Shown here piece after piece: positions 16,657 to 24,998 of a DNA stretch of 64,000 nt (its first letter is position 1; each line of letters opens with the position of its first letter). The DNA lies in the NCBI RefSeq assembly GCF_043226085.1, contig NZ_CP171225.1, positions 2,666,001-2,730,000 on the forward strand, in the 5' to 3' direction. The notes beneath the pieces are model-generated. The model made no database searches. It had not been told where the DNA came from and was given only the letters and a program-made list of their open reading frames with translations. Origin of the DNA: Amaricoccus sp003258405 (lineage in GTDB: Bacteria > Pseudomonadota > Alphaproteobacteria > Rhodobacterales > Rhodobacteraceae). The translations under genes and the position numbers were made by a program.

Positions 16657-17400
16657 CTACAACGCCGCGGCGCGCAGGATCGCGTCGACTGCGCGGGCAC
16701 GAGCTGCCGGAAGTGATTCGCGCATAAGTTGTGGCGCGAGCCGGTTTTCGAGAAAGTGCCCCGTCAGCCGCAGGGCTTCGGCAAGCTCGGTCGCGGGAAG
16801 TGTGGCGCCCGTCGGCCAGCCGTCGCGCAGGAAGGCCGGAAGCGGCAGGAGCCGGTCGGCCCAGGGGGCACCGGCCTGCCGGCTCACTGCCCTGCCGGAT
16901 TTCGGCGAAACCCAGACGAGATCCTCAGACGTGCCGAGTGCTGCGCAGGTGGCGAGGTCGAGCCCGAAGCCGAGCTCGGCCAGCAGCGCGAGCTCCCAGG
17001 CGGCGTAGAGGCCGGGCCAGTCGGGCGCGACCACCAGAGATTCCACCAGCGTGTGGGTCCGGGCGTAGAGCCGCGGATGCGCCTCGCGCTCGGGCAGGCT
17101 CACTGCGATGAGCGAGGTCACAGAGCCAAGTGCCGCAAGGGCCGCCCTGTCGCCAAGGAGGAGGCCGGTAAGACCCGGTTCAGGCTCAACGCGGAAAGTC
17201 CCGATGTGATCCTCGAGTCGCGCCTGCCAGTGGAGCGCCAGCCGCGCGCCGGGCTGCAGCACCGGTGCCATCCGTCGCGAGCCGCCGCCGCGCACGACAC
17301 CGGCATGCCGGCCATGATCGCGGGTCAGCGCTTCGATGATCGCCGAGCTCTCGCCATGCCGGCGCACCGAGATCAGGATCCCTTCATCATGCCATTCCAT
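16657..17400 (-). CDS. recO: DNA repair protein RecO
   Basis: 247 residues, the alphaproteobacterial length. RecO works with RecR to load RecA at gaps (RecFOR pathway). The N-terminal OB fold is recognisable as MEWHDEGILISVRRHGE and HAGVVRGGGSRRMAPVLQPG, and the helical C-terminal part contains YARTHTLVESLV and YAAWELALLAELGFGLDL. The zinc-finger cysteines of some RecO proteins are absent, as usual in this class. AGGTGA precedes the ATG, and this stretch is inside the remnant of a broken HAD gene that ends seven bases upstream. Confidence 0.93.
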   Translation of the reverse strand: MEWHDEGILISVRRHGESSAIIEALTRDHGRHAGVVRGGGSRRMAPVLQPGARLALHWQARLEDHIGTFRVEPEPGLTGLLLGDRAALAALGSVTSLIAVSLPEREAHPRLYARTHTLVESLVVAPDWPGLYAAWELALLAELGFGLDLATCAALGTSEDLVWVSPKSGRAVSRQAGAPWADRLLPLPAFLRDGWPTGATLPATELAEALRLTGHFLENRLAPQLMRESLPAARARAVDAILRAAAL

Positions 17401-17406
17401 TGCGGC

Positions 17407-17668
17407 TCACCTGCACCCGCTGCCGAGGAAATGCGCGATCGCGGAGGCGAGGTCGTAGAATTTGGCATCGTCGCCGATCATCGCAACCTCGGCAGGGTCG
17501 AGCCCCATGTCGGCCGCGGCCATGTGAAAGAAGGCGGTTGATGAGAAACCGGTAGGGCAATCCCGCCGCCCGTAACTGGCCGAGCGCCTCCAGGGCGCTG
17601 GGGAGCGGTGCGCGGCCCTGATAGACCACGCCGCCCAGATCTATCGGCAGGCCCCGAATTATGCTCAT
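17407..17668 (-). pseudogene. Remnant of a HAD-IIA (LHPP/NagD-like) phosphatase gene, internally deleted
   Basis: The first 50 codons (from 17668) read MSIIRGLPIDLGGVVYQGR and LEALGQLRAAGLPYRFLIN, the N-terminus of a HAD-IIA phosphatase. Its catalytic DxDGV is here DLGGV, so the second Asp is lost. The frame then breaks at RFLIN. A different frame continues TAFFHMAAADMGLDPAEVAM and IGDD, the family's late motif IV region, normally more than 100 residues further on. After IGDD the text jumps again to KFYDLASAIAHFLGSG and stops at 17407. The simplest reading is at least one large internal deletion with frameshift, perhaps two. The fragment lies directly upstream of recO and now supplies its ribosome site. 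Confidence 0.75.
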
Positions 17669-17811
17669 CCGTCCTGTCCACACACGCACATGGGGCCGAT
17701 TAAAGACGATTTCCGGTGCGGGTGAAAGCATGGGCACTCGGGCTTTTCAGTTCCGCGGCGCAGCCGAATCCGCTAGGCCTTCCTCCGAGGCGCAACAAGC
17801 AGGGCAGGCGC

Positions 17812-19029
17812 ATGATGCGGGACGGGCGGGCGCACGAACCGGGGACGATTCGGGAGATACTGATCGTCTTCGTGAGGCTCGGATTGACTTCGTTCGGCGG
17901 GCCGGTGGCGCATCTGGGATATTTCCGCGACGAATTCGTCCAGCGCCGCGGCTGGATCGGGGATGCCGCCTACGCTGATCTGGTGGCGCTCTGCCAGTTC
18001 CTGCCCGGACCGGCCTCGAGCCAGACCGGCTTCGCGATCGGCCTGCTCCGCGGCGGCTGGCGCGGCGGGCTCGCGGCCTGGGCCGGGTTCACGCTGCCCT
18101 CCGCGCTTCTCATGCTGCTTTTTGCCTATGGTGCGCCGGCGCTTGGCGCAGGCTTCGGTGGTGGTGTGATCGCCGGGCTGAAGGTCTTCGCGGTGGCGAT
18201 TGTCGCACAGGCCGTGTTTGGCATGGGGCGGAGCCTCTGCCCGGATGCGCCTCGTATCACGATCATGCTGGCCGCCATGGCGCTGCTCGCGCTCTGGCCC
18301 GACCCGAAGGCGCAGCTCGCGGCCATTGCCTTCGGAGCATTGTCAGGGCTCTTGCTGCCGCAAGTGGCCGGGCCGGAGGACACTCCGCCCGCGCCGGAGC
18401 GATGGCGACGGCCGAGCGGGCTTCCGGCGCTGGGGGTGTTCGCGGCCCTCTTCGTGTTGGTCCCGCTCCTGGTGCAGGCGGGGTTTGGCGGCCATACGCT
18501 GGCGCTCTTCGATGCGTTCTTCCGGGCGGGTGCCCTCGTCTTTGGTGGCGGGCATGTGGTGTTGCCGCTCCTCGAAGGCGCGGTGGTGACACCCGGCTGG
18601 GTAAGCCCGGAGGCATTTCTGGCGGGTTACGGTGCGGCGCAGGCGATGCCGGGGCCGCTCTTCACCTTCGCCGCCTATCTCGGTGCCGTCGCGGGGCCGG
18701 AGCCCTCCGGGGTTGCGGGCGGCCTGATCGCGCTTGCGGCGATTTCCCTGCCTGGTCTTCTGCTGGTCGCCGGCATGATGCCCTACTGGGAGGGGGTGCG
18801 GCGGCGGCCCCGGGCGCGTGCCGCGCTTGCGGGCGTGAATGCTGCTGTGGTGGGGGTCCTTGCCCAGGCGCTCTATGATCCGGTCTTTCTCAAGGGGATT
18901 CACGGGCCGGGGGACCTGACACTGGCGACGGCGGCCTTCCTCGCGATCACCGTGCTTCGTGTCCCTGTCTGGTCCGCCGTGATCGCGCTGGCGCTTGCGG
19001 GCGGTTTGCGCGGCGGGTTCGGCCTCTGA
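17812..19029 (+). CDS. chrA: Chromate transporter ChrA (long-chain, two-domain)
   Basis: 405 residues from the ATG at 17812; an in-frame start at 17716 would add a tail without family likeness. Inner-membrane protein with about ten helices in two homologous halves. Half one carries TSFGGPVAHLGYFRDEFVQR and CQFLPGPASSQTGFAIGLL; half two carries the matching FGGGHVVLPLLEGAVVTPGW and QAMPGPLFTFAAYLG. CHR proteins export chromate, but many homologues have not been shown to confer resistance. AGGGCAGG is upstream. The gene is divergent from the HAD remnant and recO and converges on sfsA with 16 bases between. Confidence 0.92.
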   Translation: MMRDGRAHEPGTIREILIVFVRLGLTSFGGPVAHLGYFRDEFVQRRGWIGDAAYADLVALCQFLPGPASSQTGFAIGLLRGGWRGGLAAWAGFTLPSALLMLLFAYGAPALGAGFGGGVIAGLKVFAVAIVAQAVFGMGRSLCPDAPRITIMLAAMALLALWPDPKAQLAAIAFGALSGLLLPQVAGPEDTPPAPERWRRPSGLPALGVFAALFVLVPLLVQAGFGGHTLALFDAFFRAGALVFGGGHVVLPLLEGAVVTPGWVSPEAFLAGYGAAQAMPGPLFTFAAYLGAVAGPEPSGVAGGLIALAAISLPGLLLVAGMMPYWEGVRRRPRARAALAGVNAAVVGVLAQALYDPVFLKGIHGPGDLTLATAAFLAITVLRVPVWSAVIALALAGGLRGGFGL

Positions 19030-19045
19030 CACCTGCGCGTGCGGC

Positions 19046-19756
19046 TCAGGCCGGTCCGGTGACCGGGACGGGCCCGCCAAGGCTGATCCCCTCGGGTGAA
19101 ATGCGGGTGTCATAGGCGATCGCCTCGACACCGGCATCGCGCGCTGCGGCAAAGGCGCGGGCATAGCCGGGGTCAAGATCGGCTGCGAGGCGGAAGCGGG
19201 CGCAGTCGGTCCGCTGGATGACGTAGAGCATCACCGCGCGATGGCCTTCCGCCACCATCGCCGCAAGCTCGGCGAGATGCTTCGCGCCGCGGGTGGTCAC
19301 GCAATCGGGAAACTCCGCCCAGTCGCCCTCGCGCCGCAGATGGACGTTCTTCACCTCGATATAGGTGTCGGGCAGACCGCCACCGCTTGCCAGGAAATCG
19401 ACGCGGCTTTTGGTGCCATAACGCACCTCGGGCCGGTAGGAGGCGTGGCCGGCAAGCTCGGGGATCGCCCCGGCCGCAAGTGCCTCCCCTACGATCCGGT
19501 TCGGCAGGCTGGTGTCGATGCCCGCGAAATGCCCGCCCTCGAGCTCCACGAGCCGCCAGCTCAGCGGCAGCTTGCGCTTGGGGTTCGGCGAGCGCTCGAG
19601 CCAGACCGCCTCGCCCGGTGCATCGAGCCCGAGCATCGCACCCGGGTTGGCGCAATGGACGGTTGCCTCGGCGCCGTCTTCCAGGATGACGTCGGCGAGA
19701 AAACGTTTATACCTTCGCAGAAGCCTGCCGCGGATCAGGGGAGTCTCGAACTTCAT
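19046..19756 (-). CDS. sfsA: Sugar fermentation stimulation protein SfsA
   Basis: 236 residues. SfsA family blocks are present in order: MKFETPLIRGRLLRRYKRFL, VHCANPGAMLGL, KRKLPLSWRLVE, PNRIVGEALAAGAI, SRVDFLASG, TYIEVKNVHLRREGDWAEFP, DCVTTRGAKHLAELAAMV and the late YDTRISPEGI. Residues Asp and Glu-Val-Lys of SRVDF and IEVKN form a nuclease-like core, and a DNA-binding role is usually assumed from E. coli data. The start at MKFET is the family N-terminus. A head-to-head neighbour (CinA-like) begins 41 bases away. Confidence 0.95.
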   Translation of the reverse strand: MKFETPLIRGRLLRRYKRFLADVILEDGAEATVHCANPGAMLGLDAPGEAVWLERSPNPKRKLPLSWRLVELEGGHFAGIDTSLPNRIVGEALAAGAIPELAGHASYRPEVRYGTKSRVDFLASGGGLPDTYIEVKNVHLRREGDWAEFPDCVTTRGAKHLAELAAMVAEGHRAVMLYVIQRTDCARFRLAADLDPGYARAFAAARDAGVEAIAYDTRISPEGISLGGPVPVTGPA

Positions 19757-19797
19757 GCGCGCGACCCTGGCCCAGGCGCGAGAGGAGGACAAGCCCG

Positions 19798-20538
19798 ATG
19801 CCCAATCCCACTGCCGCAATGCTCGTGATCGGAGACGAGATACTCTCGGGGCGCACCCAGGACACAAACACACCCTATCTGGCGCGGGTGCTCGCCGAGA
19901 AGGGGATCGATCTGCGCGAGGCGCGGATGGTACCCGATATCGCGGGCGAGATCGTTGCGGCGGTGAAGCAGCTCCGGGCGCGCTATACCCATGTCTTCAC
20001 CTCCGGCGGCATCGGCCCCACCCATGATGACATCACCGCCGACTGCATGGCGGCGGCCTTCGGTGTCGGCATCGGCGTGCGGGAGGATGCGCGCGCGATC
20101 CTTGCCACGAACTATGCCAATCCCGAGGTCGACCTGAACCCGCAGCGGCTGCGCATGGCGCGGATCCCGGACGGCGCGCGGCTCATCGACAATCCGATCT
20201 CCAAGGCGCCGGGCTTCACGATCGGCAATGTCCATGTCATGGCCGGGGTGCCGGAGATCTTCCGGGTGATGGTCGACGGGCTCGTGCCGCGGCTGGGCGG
20301 AGGGCGGCCGTTGGTCAGCCGGTCCGTGCGGGTGAACATGCCCGAGGGGCTGCTCGCTGCGCCGCTGGGTGAGGTGGCCGCCGACCATCCCAAGGTGGTC
20401 ATCGGCTGCTACCCGTTCCATCAGGACGGCAAGCCCTCAGCCAACGTGGTGTTCCGGAGCGAGGACGAGGCCGCGCTCGAGGCCGCTGCCGCTGCGCTCT
20501 GCGCACGGGTGGGCGACAAGGCGGCCGCTCCGGTCTGA
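19798..20538 (+). CDS. Molybdopterin-binding (CinA N-terminal / MoaB-like) protein
   Basis: 246 residues: a MoCF-biosynthesis domain with the CinA-type opening AAMLVIGDEILSGRTQDTNT and TSGGIGPTHDDITADCMA. After about residue 170 comes a shorter C-terminal part (HPKVVIGCYPF, SEDEAALEAAAAAL). The nicotinamide-nucleotide amidase domain of full CinA is absent, as in the separate YfaY-like proteins. GAGGAGGACAAG precedes the start. A role in nucleotide or ADP-ribose metabolism rather than molybdopterin synthesis is possible from CinA work; here it is inference. Confidence 0.88.
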   Translation: MPNPTAAMLVIGDEILSGRTQDTNTPYLARVLAEKGIDLREARMVPDIAGEIVAAVKQLRARYTHVFTSGGIGPTHDDITADCMAAAFGVGIGVREDARAILATNYANPEVDLNPQRLRMARIPDGARLIDNPISKAPGFTIGNVHVMAGVPEIFRVMVDGLVPRLGGGRPLVSRSVRVNMPEGLLAAPLGEVAADHPKVVIGCYPFHQDGKPSANVVFRSEDEAALEAAAAALCARVGDKAAAPV

Positions 20539-20690
20539 ACCGGAGCCATTTCTTGCCGGTGGCCGCTCGAAATGGCGTGATGAGGGGCGAGGATGCCTTG
20601 CCCCCGGCCGAGCCGCGTTCCATCATCGGAACCTGCTTTTGACGCTGGGCCCGCAACTCGCATCGGGACCGAAATGACCACGGGTTCCGA

Positions 20691-22523
20691 ATGACTGGCA
20701 TATATCTCGTCAATACCGCGCTCTTCGTCGGGGCGGCGCTGGTGCTGATAGGGATCTTCTCGAGCCTCGTTGCCACACGCTTCGGCGTTCCCCTTCTGCT
20801 CGTCTTCCTTGTCGTTGGCATGATGGCGGGCCAGGAGGGCCCCGGCGGCATCGTCTTCAACGACTATCAGGCCACATATTTCGTCGGCTCGCTCGCGCTC
20901 TCGGTGATCCTGTTCGACGGGGGGCTGCGAACGCGACTATCGACGTTTCAGGGTGTGCTGGCGCCATCGCTGATCCTCGCGACCCTCGGAGTGCTCATCA
21001 CGGCCACCGTGGCCGGGCTCGCGGCCTGGAGTGTGCTGGACCTGAGCCCGATCGAGGGGCTGCTGCTCGGCTCCATCGTTGCCTCGACCGACGCGGCGGC
21101 CGTGTTCTTCCTGCTCCGGACGGGGGGGCTCAGGCTTCAAAGCCGGGTCGGCTCGACGCTCGAGATCGAGTCTGGGACGAACGATCCGATCGCGGTCTTC
21201 CTCGTGCTCATCGTCACCGAACTCGCGCTCTCTGGCGAAACCATGCCGAGTCCCGACCTGCTGCTGCGTTTTGCCCAGCAGGGGCTCCTCGGCGCGGTCT
21301 TCGGGCTGACCTTCGGGGCTGCCGCCGTCTGGGTGCTCAACAACATCACCATGGCGGGCGGCCTGCATCCGCTCTTCGTGGTGGCGAGCGCCATCCTCAT
21401 CTCTGCGCTCACCTCGCTCTCGGGCGGCAGCGGCATGCTCGCAGTCTACATGGCGGGGCTGGTGATGGGCAACAGGCCGACCCGCGCCTTTCCCTCGATC
21501 ACCGGTTTTCACGAGGCGATGACCTGGCTCTGCCAGATCGTCATGTTCCTCGTGCTCGGGCTGCTCGTGACCCCCACGGAGCTGCTCGACTATGCGCTGC
21601 CCGGGGCGTTCGTTGCCTTTGTGCTCACCTTCGTCGCGCGGCCCGTGGCGGTCTGGCTCTGCCTCACGCCCTTCGGGTATGCGCGCGCCGACAAGCTCTT
21701 CATCTCCTGGGTGGGGCTGCGCGGCGCTGTGTCGATCTTCCTCGCAGCGATTCCGACGCTCGCGGGCGTCGAGCATGCGCCGCTCTTCTTCAACATCGCC
21801 TTCTTCGTGGTGCTCTTCTCGCTGCTCTTCCAGGGCTCGACGCTGAAGATCGCCGCGCGCAAGCTCAAGCTCGCGCTCAAGAGCAGCACACACAAGCTCA
21901 GCCGCGTCGAGATCGACATCCCCGGCCAGGTGGAGCAGGAGATCGCCGGTTACCCCATCGGCTCCGACACGATCATCCTGGGCCTCACCCGCGTGCCCTC
22001 CTGGGCGCGGCCGCTGCTCGTCGTGCGCGAGGGCAACATCATGGACAAGGCCGAGGCGGGCGCGCTCCGGCCCGGCGACTACGCCTATTTCCTCGTGCCG
22101 CGCGACCGGCTGCCGCGCCTCGATAGCCTGTTTCGCGAAAGCCCCGACGTGGCCCGGCGCCTCGGCCCGCTCTTCGGCGAGCTCTCGATCCTCGGGGCGA
22201 CAAAAATCTCCGAGCTCGCGGGCTTTTATGATCTCGATCTGGGCGATGCGCCCGGCGATCTCGCGATTGGTGACTGGCTGGCGCAGAAGCTCGGGACGCA
22301 GGTCGCGCTCGACGAGACGTTGAAGCTCGAAGGGGCGCGATTCGTCGTCCGCCGACTCGAGGGCGGGCGCATCGCCCGGATCGGCCTGCAGCTCGATGCG
22401 ATCATGCGCGTCGAACCCGACGAGCGCCTGCTTCAGCGCATCGAGGAGGAGGTCGACGAACTCGGCCGCCTGCGCCGCTGGCTGCGGCGGTTGTCCCGGC
22501 GGCAGAGGCGGAGGAAAACCTGA
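20691..22523 (+). CDS. Potassium/proton antiporter (CPA1, NhaP2/CvrA type)
   Basis: 610 residues. Residues about 1-390 form 12 or so membrane helices of a CPA1 antiporter, with STDAAAVFFLLRTGGLRLQ and LEIESGTNDPIAVFLVLIV holding the ion-binding Asp residues, and SWVGLRGAVSIFLAAIPT late in the domain. The cytoplasmic tail contains an RCK-C (TrkA-C)-like part (EIDIPGQVEQEIAGYPIGSD) and ends in a CorC/HlyC-like segment with GARFVVRRLEGGRIARIGLQ. This domain order is that of the K+/H+ antiporters that protect against cytoplasmic K+ or osmotic stress. It is transcribed alone, 43 bases before an SDR gene. Confidence 0.9.
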   Translation: MTGIYLVNTALFVGAALVLIGIFSSLVATRFGVPLLLVFLVVGMMAGQEGPGGIVFNDYQATYFVGSLALSVILFDGGLRTRLSTFQGVLAPSLILATLGVLITATVAGLAAWSVLDLSPIEGLLLGSIVASTDAAAVFFLLRTGGLRLQSRVGSTLEIESGTNDPIAVFLVLIVTELALSGETMPSPDLLLRFAQQGLLGAVFGLTFGAAAVWVLNNITMAGGLHPLFVVASAILISALTSLSGGSGMLAVYMAGLVMGNRPTRAFPSITGFHEAMTWLCQIVMFLVLGLLVTPTELLDYALPGAFVAFVLTFVARPVAVWLCLTPFGYARADKLFISWVGLRGAVSIFLAAIPTLAGVEHAPLFFNIAFFVVLFSLLFQGSTLKIAARKLKLALKSSTHKLSRVEIDIPGQVEQEIAGYPIGSDTIILGLTRVPSWARPLLVVREGNIMDKAEAGALRPGDYAYFLVPRDRLPRLDSLFRESPDVARRLGPLFGELSILGATKISELAGFYDLDLGDAPGDLAIGDWLAQKLGTQVALDETLKLEGARFVVRRLEGGRIARIGLQLDAIMRVEPDERLLQRIEEEVDELGRLRRWLRRLSRRQRRRKT

Positions 22524-22565
22524 GGCCGCGCCCCGCTCCCGATCCGAAAATATCCAGGACCGACC

Positions 22566-23414
22566 ATGACACGGACTGATCCCCGCACCCGAAGCGTGCT
22601 TCTGACCGGCTGCTCGTCCGGCATCGGCCTCGATGCCGCCCGCACGCTCTCCCGCCGCGGCTGGCGGGTCTTCGCGACCTGCCGCAAGCCGGAGGATTGC
22701 GCCCGGCTCGAAGCCGCGGGGCTCGAGAGCTTTCCTCTCGATCATGCCGATCCCGACAGCATCGCGATGGGGGTGGCGGAGACCTTCGAGCGCACTGGCG
22801 CGCGGCTCGACGCGCTCGTGGTCAACGGCGCACACGCCATGCCAGCGGCGATGGAGGACGTGCCGCGCGGCGCGCTCCGCGAGATCTTCGAGGCCAACCT
22901 CTTCGGCCCCTTCGACCTCATCAACCGGGTCCTGCCGGTCATGCGGCGTGAGGGCGCGGGGCGGATCGTCAACATCTCCAGTGTGCTCGGGATCGTCGCG
23001 CTGCCGTTCCGCGGCCCCTATTGCGGCACGAAATTCGCCATGGAAGGCATGACCGACGCGCTCCGCCGCGAGCTTCGGGGCTCGGGCGTCCAGGTGAGCC
23101 TCGTGGAGCCGGGGCCGATCACCACGCGGATCCGTGAGAATGCCGTGCCGCATTTCGAGCGCTGGATCGACTGGGAGGCCTCGGCGCTGCGGTTCCGCTA
23201 CGAGCGTGAGCTGATCCCGCGGCTCTACGCCGAACGCGGCAAGCCCGACCGGTTCGAGCTGCCGCCCTCGGCCTGCACGCGGCGGATCGTCCATGCGCTC
23301 GAGGCGCGTCGAGCCCGCGCGCGCTATCGTGTGACGGTGCCGACCCGGCTTGCCGAGGCGATGCGTCGCCTGCTCAGCACCCGGCTCGCCGACAGGATGG
23401 CGGGGGGCTGGTAA
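22566..23414 (+). CDS. SDR family oxidoreductase
   Basis: 282 residues, classical short-chain dehydrogenase. The cofactor loop is LLTGCSSGIGLDAA (TGxxxGIG), with Arg40 after the second strand favouring NADP(H). The catalytic set is Ser138 or Ser139 in VNISSVLG, Tyr152 and Lys156 in PYCGTKFAMEG. The C-terminal lid (HFERWIDWEASALRFRYERE) is longer than in minimal members. Substrate not deducible. Close spacing to the antiporter gene upstream makes cotranscription possible. Confidence 0.92.
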   Translation: MTRTDPRTRSVLLTGCSSGIGLDAARTLSRRGWRVFATCRKPEDCARLEAAGLESFPLDHADPDSIAMGVAETFERTGARLDALVVNGAHAMPAAMEDVPRGALREIFEANLFGPFDLINRVLPVMRREGAGRIVNISSVLGIVALPFRGPYCGTKFAMEGMTDALRRELRGSGVQVSLVEPGPITTRIRENAVPHFERWIDWEASALRFRYERELIPRLYAERGKPDRFELPPSACTRRIVHALEARRARARYRVTVPTRLAEAMRRLLSTRLADRMAGGW

Positions 23415-23485
23415 AGCGCCGGGGCTTTGCTTTGCCGGCCAAATCCGATAGGTGCTGATGACTTCACGGACAGGATGCCCGCGCC

Positions 23486-23692
23486 ATGCTTCACGATCCG
23501 CTCTTCGTTCTCGCCGCGATCGCCTGCCTCGCCGTGCTGGCCGTTCTGGTCTTCGGGATCGGCACCTTCGGCAAGGGCGGCGATTTCAACCGAAAATACG
23601 CGAACAAGATCATGCGGCTGCGGCTGCTCATGCAGTTCATCGCCATCATCCTGATCGTCGTCTTCGTCTATTTCAGCCGCAAGGGAGGGTGA
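23486..23692 (+). CDS. Twin transmembrane helix small protein (HIG1 domain)
   Basis: 68 residues with two membrane helices, VLAAIACLAVLAVLVFGIG and LLMQFIAIILIVVFVYF, separated by a conserved polar loop FGKGGDFNRKYANKIMRLR, the HIG1/RCF1-like signature. In mitochondria HIG1 proteins assist respiratory supercomplexes; the bacterial role is unproven. The stop lies six bases before the cobalamin adenosyltransferase start, an arrangement I recall as common in Rhodobacterales. Confidence 0.9.
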   Translation: MLHDPLFVLAAIACLAVLAVLVFGIGTFGKGGDFNRKYANKIMRLRLLMQFIAIILIVVFVYFSRKGG

Positions 23693-23698
23693 GCCGCG

Positions 23699-24271
23699 AT
23701 GGTCGTTCTCAACAGGATCTATACCCGCACCGGCGATGCCGGCGAGACGGCGCTCGGCAATGGCGCGCGCGTGCCCAAGCATTCGCCCCGGGTTGCCGCC
23801 TATGGCACGGTGGACGAGCTCAATGCGGCGCTCGGGCTTGCCCGGCTCCATGCCGAGGGTGAGGCAGACGCCGCGCTCGCGCGGATCCAGAATGATCTTT
23901 TCGACCTTGGCGCCGATCTCTGCACGCCCGACATGGAAAACGATGCGACGGCCAAGTATCCGCGCCTGCGCATGGTGCCGGCCCAGACCGAGCGGCTGGA
24001 GGCCGAGATCGACGCGATGAACGCGGCGCTCGAGCCGCTCCGGAGCTTCATCCTGCCCGGTGGCACGCCGCTTGCCGCCCATCTCCATGCCTGCCGGACG
24101 ATCTGCCGGCGTGCGGAGCGGCTGGTGGTGGAACTCGCCGGGATCGAGACGGTGAACGCCGCCGCCGTACGCTACCTCAACCGGTTGTCCGACTGGTGCT
24201 TCGTCGCGGCGCGCATCGCCAACGACAACGGGCGCGCCGACGTGCTCTGGGTGCCGGGCGCCAACCGCTGA
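23699..24271 (+). CDS. Cob(I)yrinic acid a,c-diamide adenosyltransferase, PduO type
   Basis: 190 residues. Transfers adenosyl from ATP to cob(I)alamin to make coenzyme B12. PduO-family marks: IYTRTGDAGETALGNGARVP (ATP loop), AYGTVDELNAALGLAR, the central QNDLFDLGADL, FILPGGTPLAAHLHACRTIC and RAERLVVELAG, and the final YLNRLSDWCFVAARIAND. All are intact. AGCCGCG before the start is a weak ribosome site; translation is probably coupled to the HIG1 gene. Confidence 0.95.
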   Translation: MVVLNRIYTRTGDAGETALGNGARVPKHSPRVAAYGTVDELNAALGLARLHAEGEADAALARIQNDLFDLGADLCTPDMENDATAKYPRLRMVPAQTERLEAEIDAMNAALEPLRSFILPGGTPLAAHLHACRTICRRAERLVVELAGIETVNAAAVRYLNRLSDWCFVAARIANDNGRADVLWVPGANR

Positions 24272-24293
24272 GGCGCGGCACCGCCAAGCGGGA

Positions 24294-24998
24294 TCAGTTC
24301 GTCCCGCCCGTGTAGGGCAGCACCACCTCGATATCGATGTTGCCCTGCCGGAAGCCCGTCCACTGCAGGCTGCGCCAGACCCGTCCGGTGCTGGCATCGG
24401 CCAGGTGGAGGTTCTCGAACTTGCCCGTCGGGCCTTCGCAATACTCGCTCACCTCGATGCCCTGGTGGCGTTCGTCGAGAATGACGATCTCGCGTGCAGG
24501 GCCACGTTCGAAGCGGCACTGGAAGCTCTCGATGCGCCCCTGCGGGCCGTTGGCCGGAAACTCGTAGCTCCGGGTCACGCCCGCGGGCCATGCCGCGACC
24601 GGGATCGGGCGCGAGAGCGGGTCGGGCTGACTCGAGGTCGCCGAGAGCAGGTCGTAGCCGAGCCCGCGCGTGCCGGTGATCTGCGAGCCGACCATGATGA
24701 TGCTCTGCCGGAGGCCGGAGATGTAATCGACATAAGGCCCGTTGCGGCTCGCGGCCTGGAGATAGGTGGGGGCCTTGTCACCATGGACGCGGGCGCGGAT
24801 CATCGCCACATCGGCGCGGTTGACGGCTGCGCGCGTCACCGGGGCGCCGCGCGGCGCGGCTTCCTCGGTGGGCTGGTCAAACGGATTGACCTCCTTGACC
24901 GCCGCATCGAAGATCGGGTTCACGCCCTCGTTCGAGCAGGCCGCAAGACCCGCGGCGAGACACATCGGCAGGAAGAAGCGGCGGATACCCTGTCTCAT
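24294..24998 (-). CDS. yjbF: YjbF family lipoprotein
   Basis: 234 residues with a lipoprotein leader (CLAAGLAAC, Cys21). The mature part matches the YjbF/GfcB family: DVAMIRARVHGDKAPTYLQA, YVDYISGLRQSIIMVGSQI, TRGLGYDLLSATSSQPDPLS and a closing WTGFRQGNIDIEVVLPYTG. In E. coli the yjbEFGH operon is tied to production or export of an extracellular polysaccharide, with YjbF in the outer membrane. Its ATG overlaps the yjbH stop by four bases, so the two are translated as a coupled pair. yjbE and yjbG are not seen here. Confidence 0.85.
   Translation of the reverse strand: MRQGIRRFFLPMCLAAGLAACSNEGVNPIFDAAVKEVNPFDQPTEEAAPRGAPVTRAAVNRADVAMIRARVHGDKAPTYLQAASRNGPYVDYISGLRQSIIMVGSQITGTRGLGYDLLSATSSQPDPLSRPIPVAAWPAGVTRSYEFPANGPQGRIESFQCRFERGPAREIVILDERHQGIEVSEYCEGPTGKFENLHLADASTGRVWRSLQWTGFRQGNIDIEVVLPYTGGTN

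Noticed and set aside
20937..23294. A 785-codon open frame opposite the antiporter and SDR genes
   Set aside because: Arg/Glu/His-rich, no fold signature, fully antisense to two well-supported genes.
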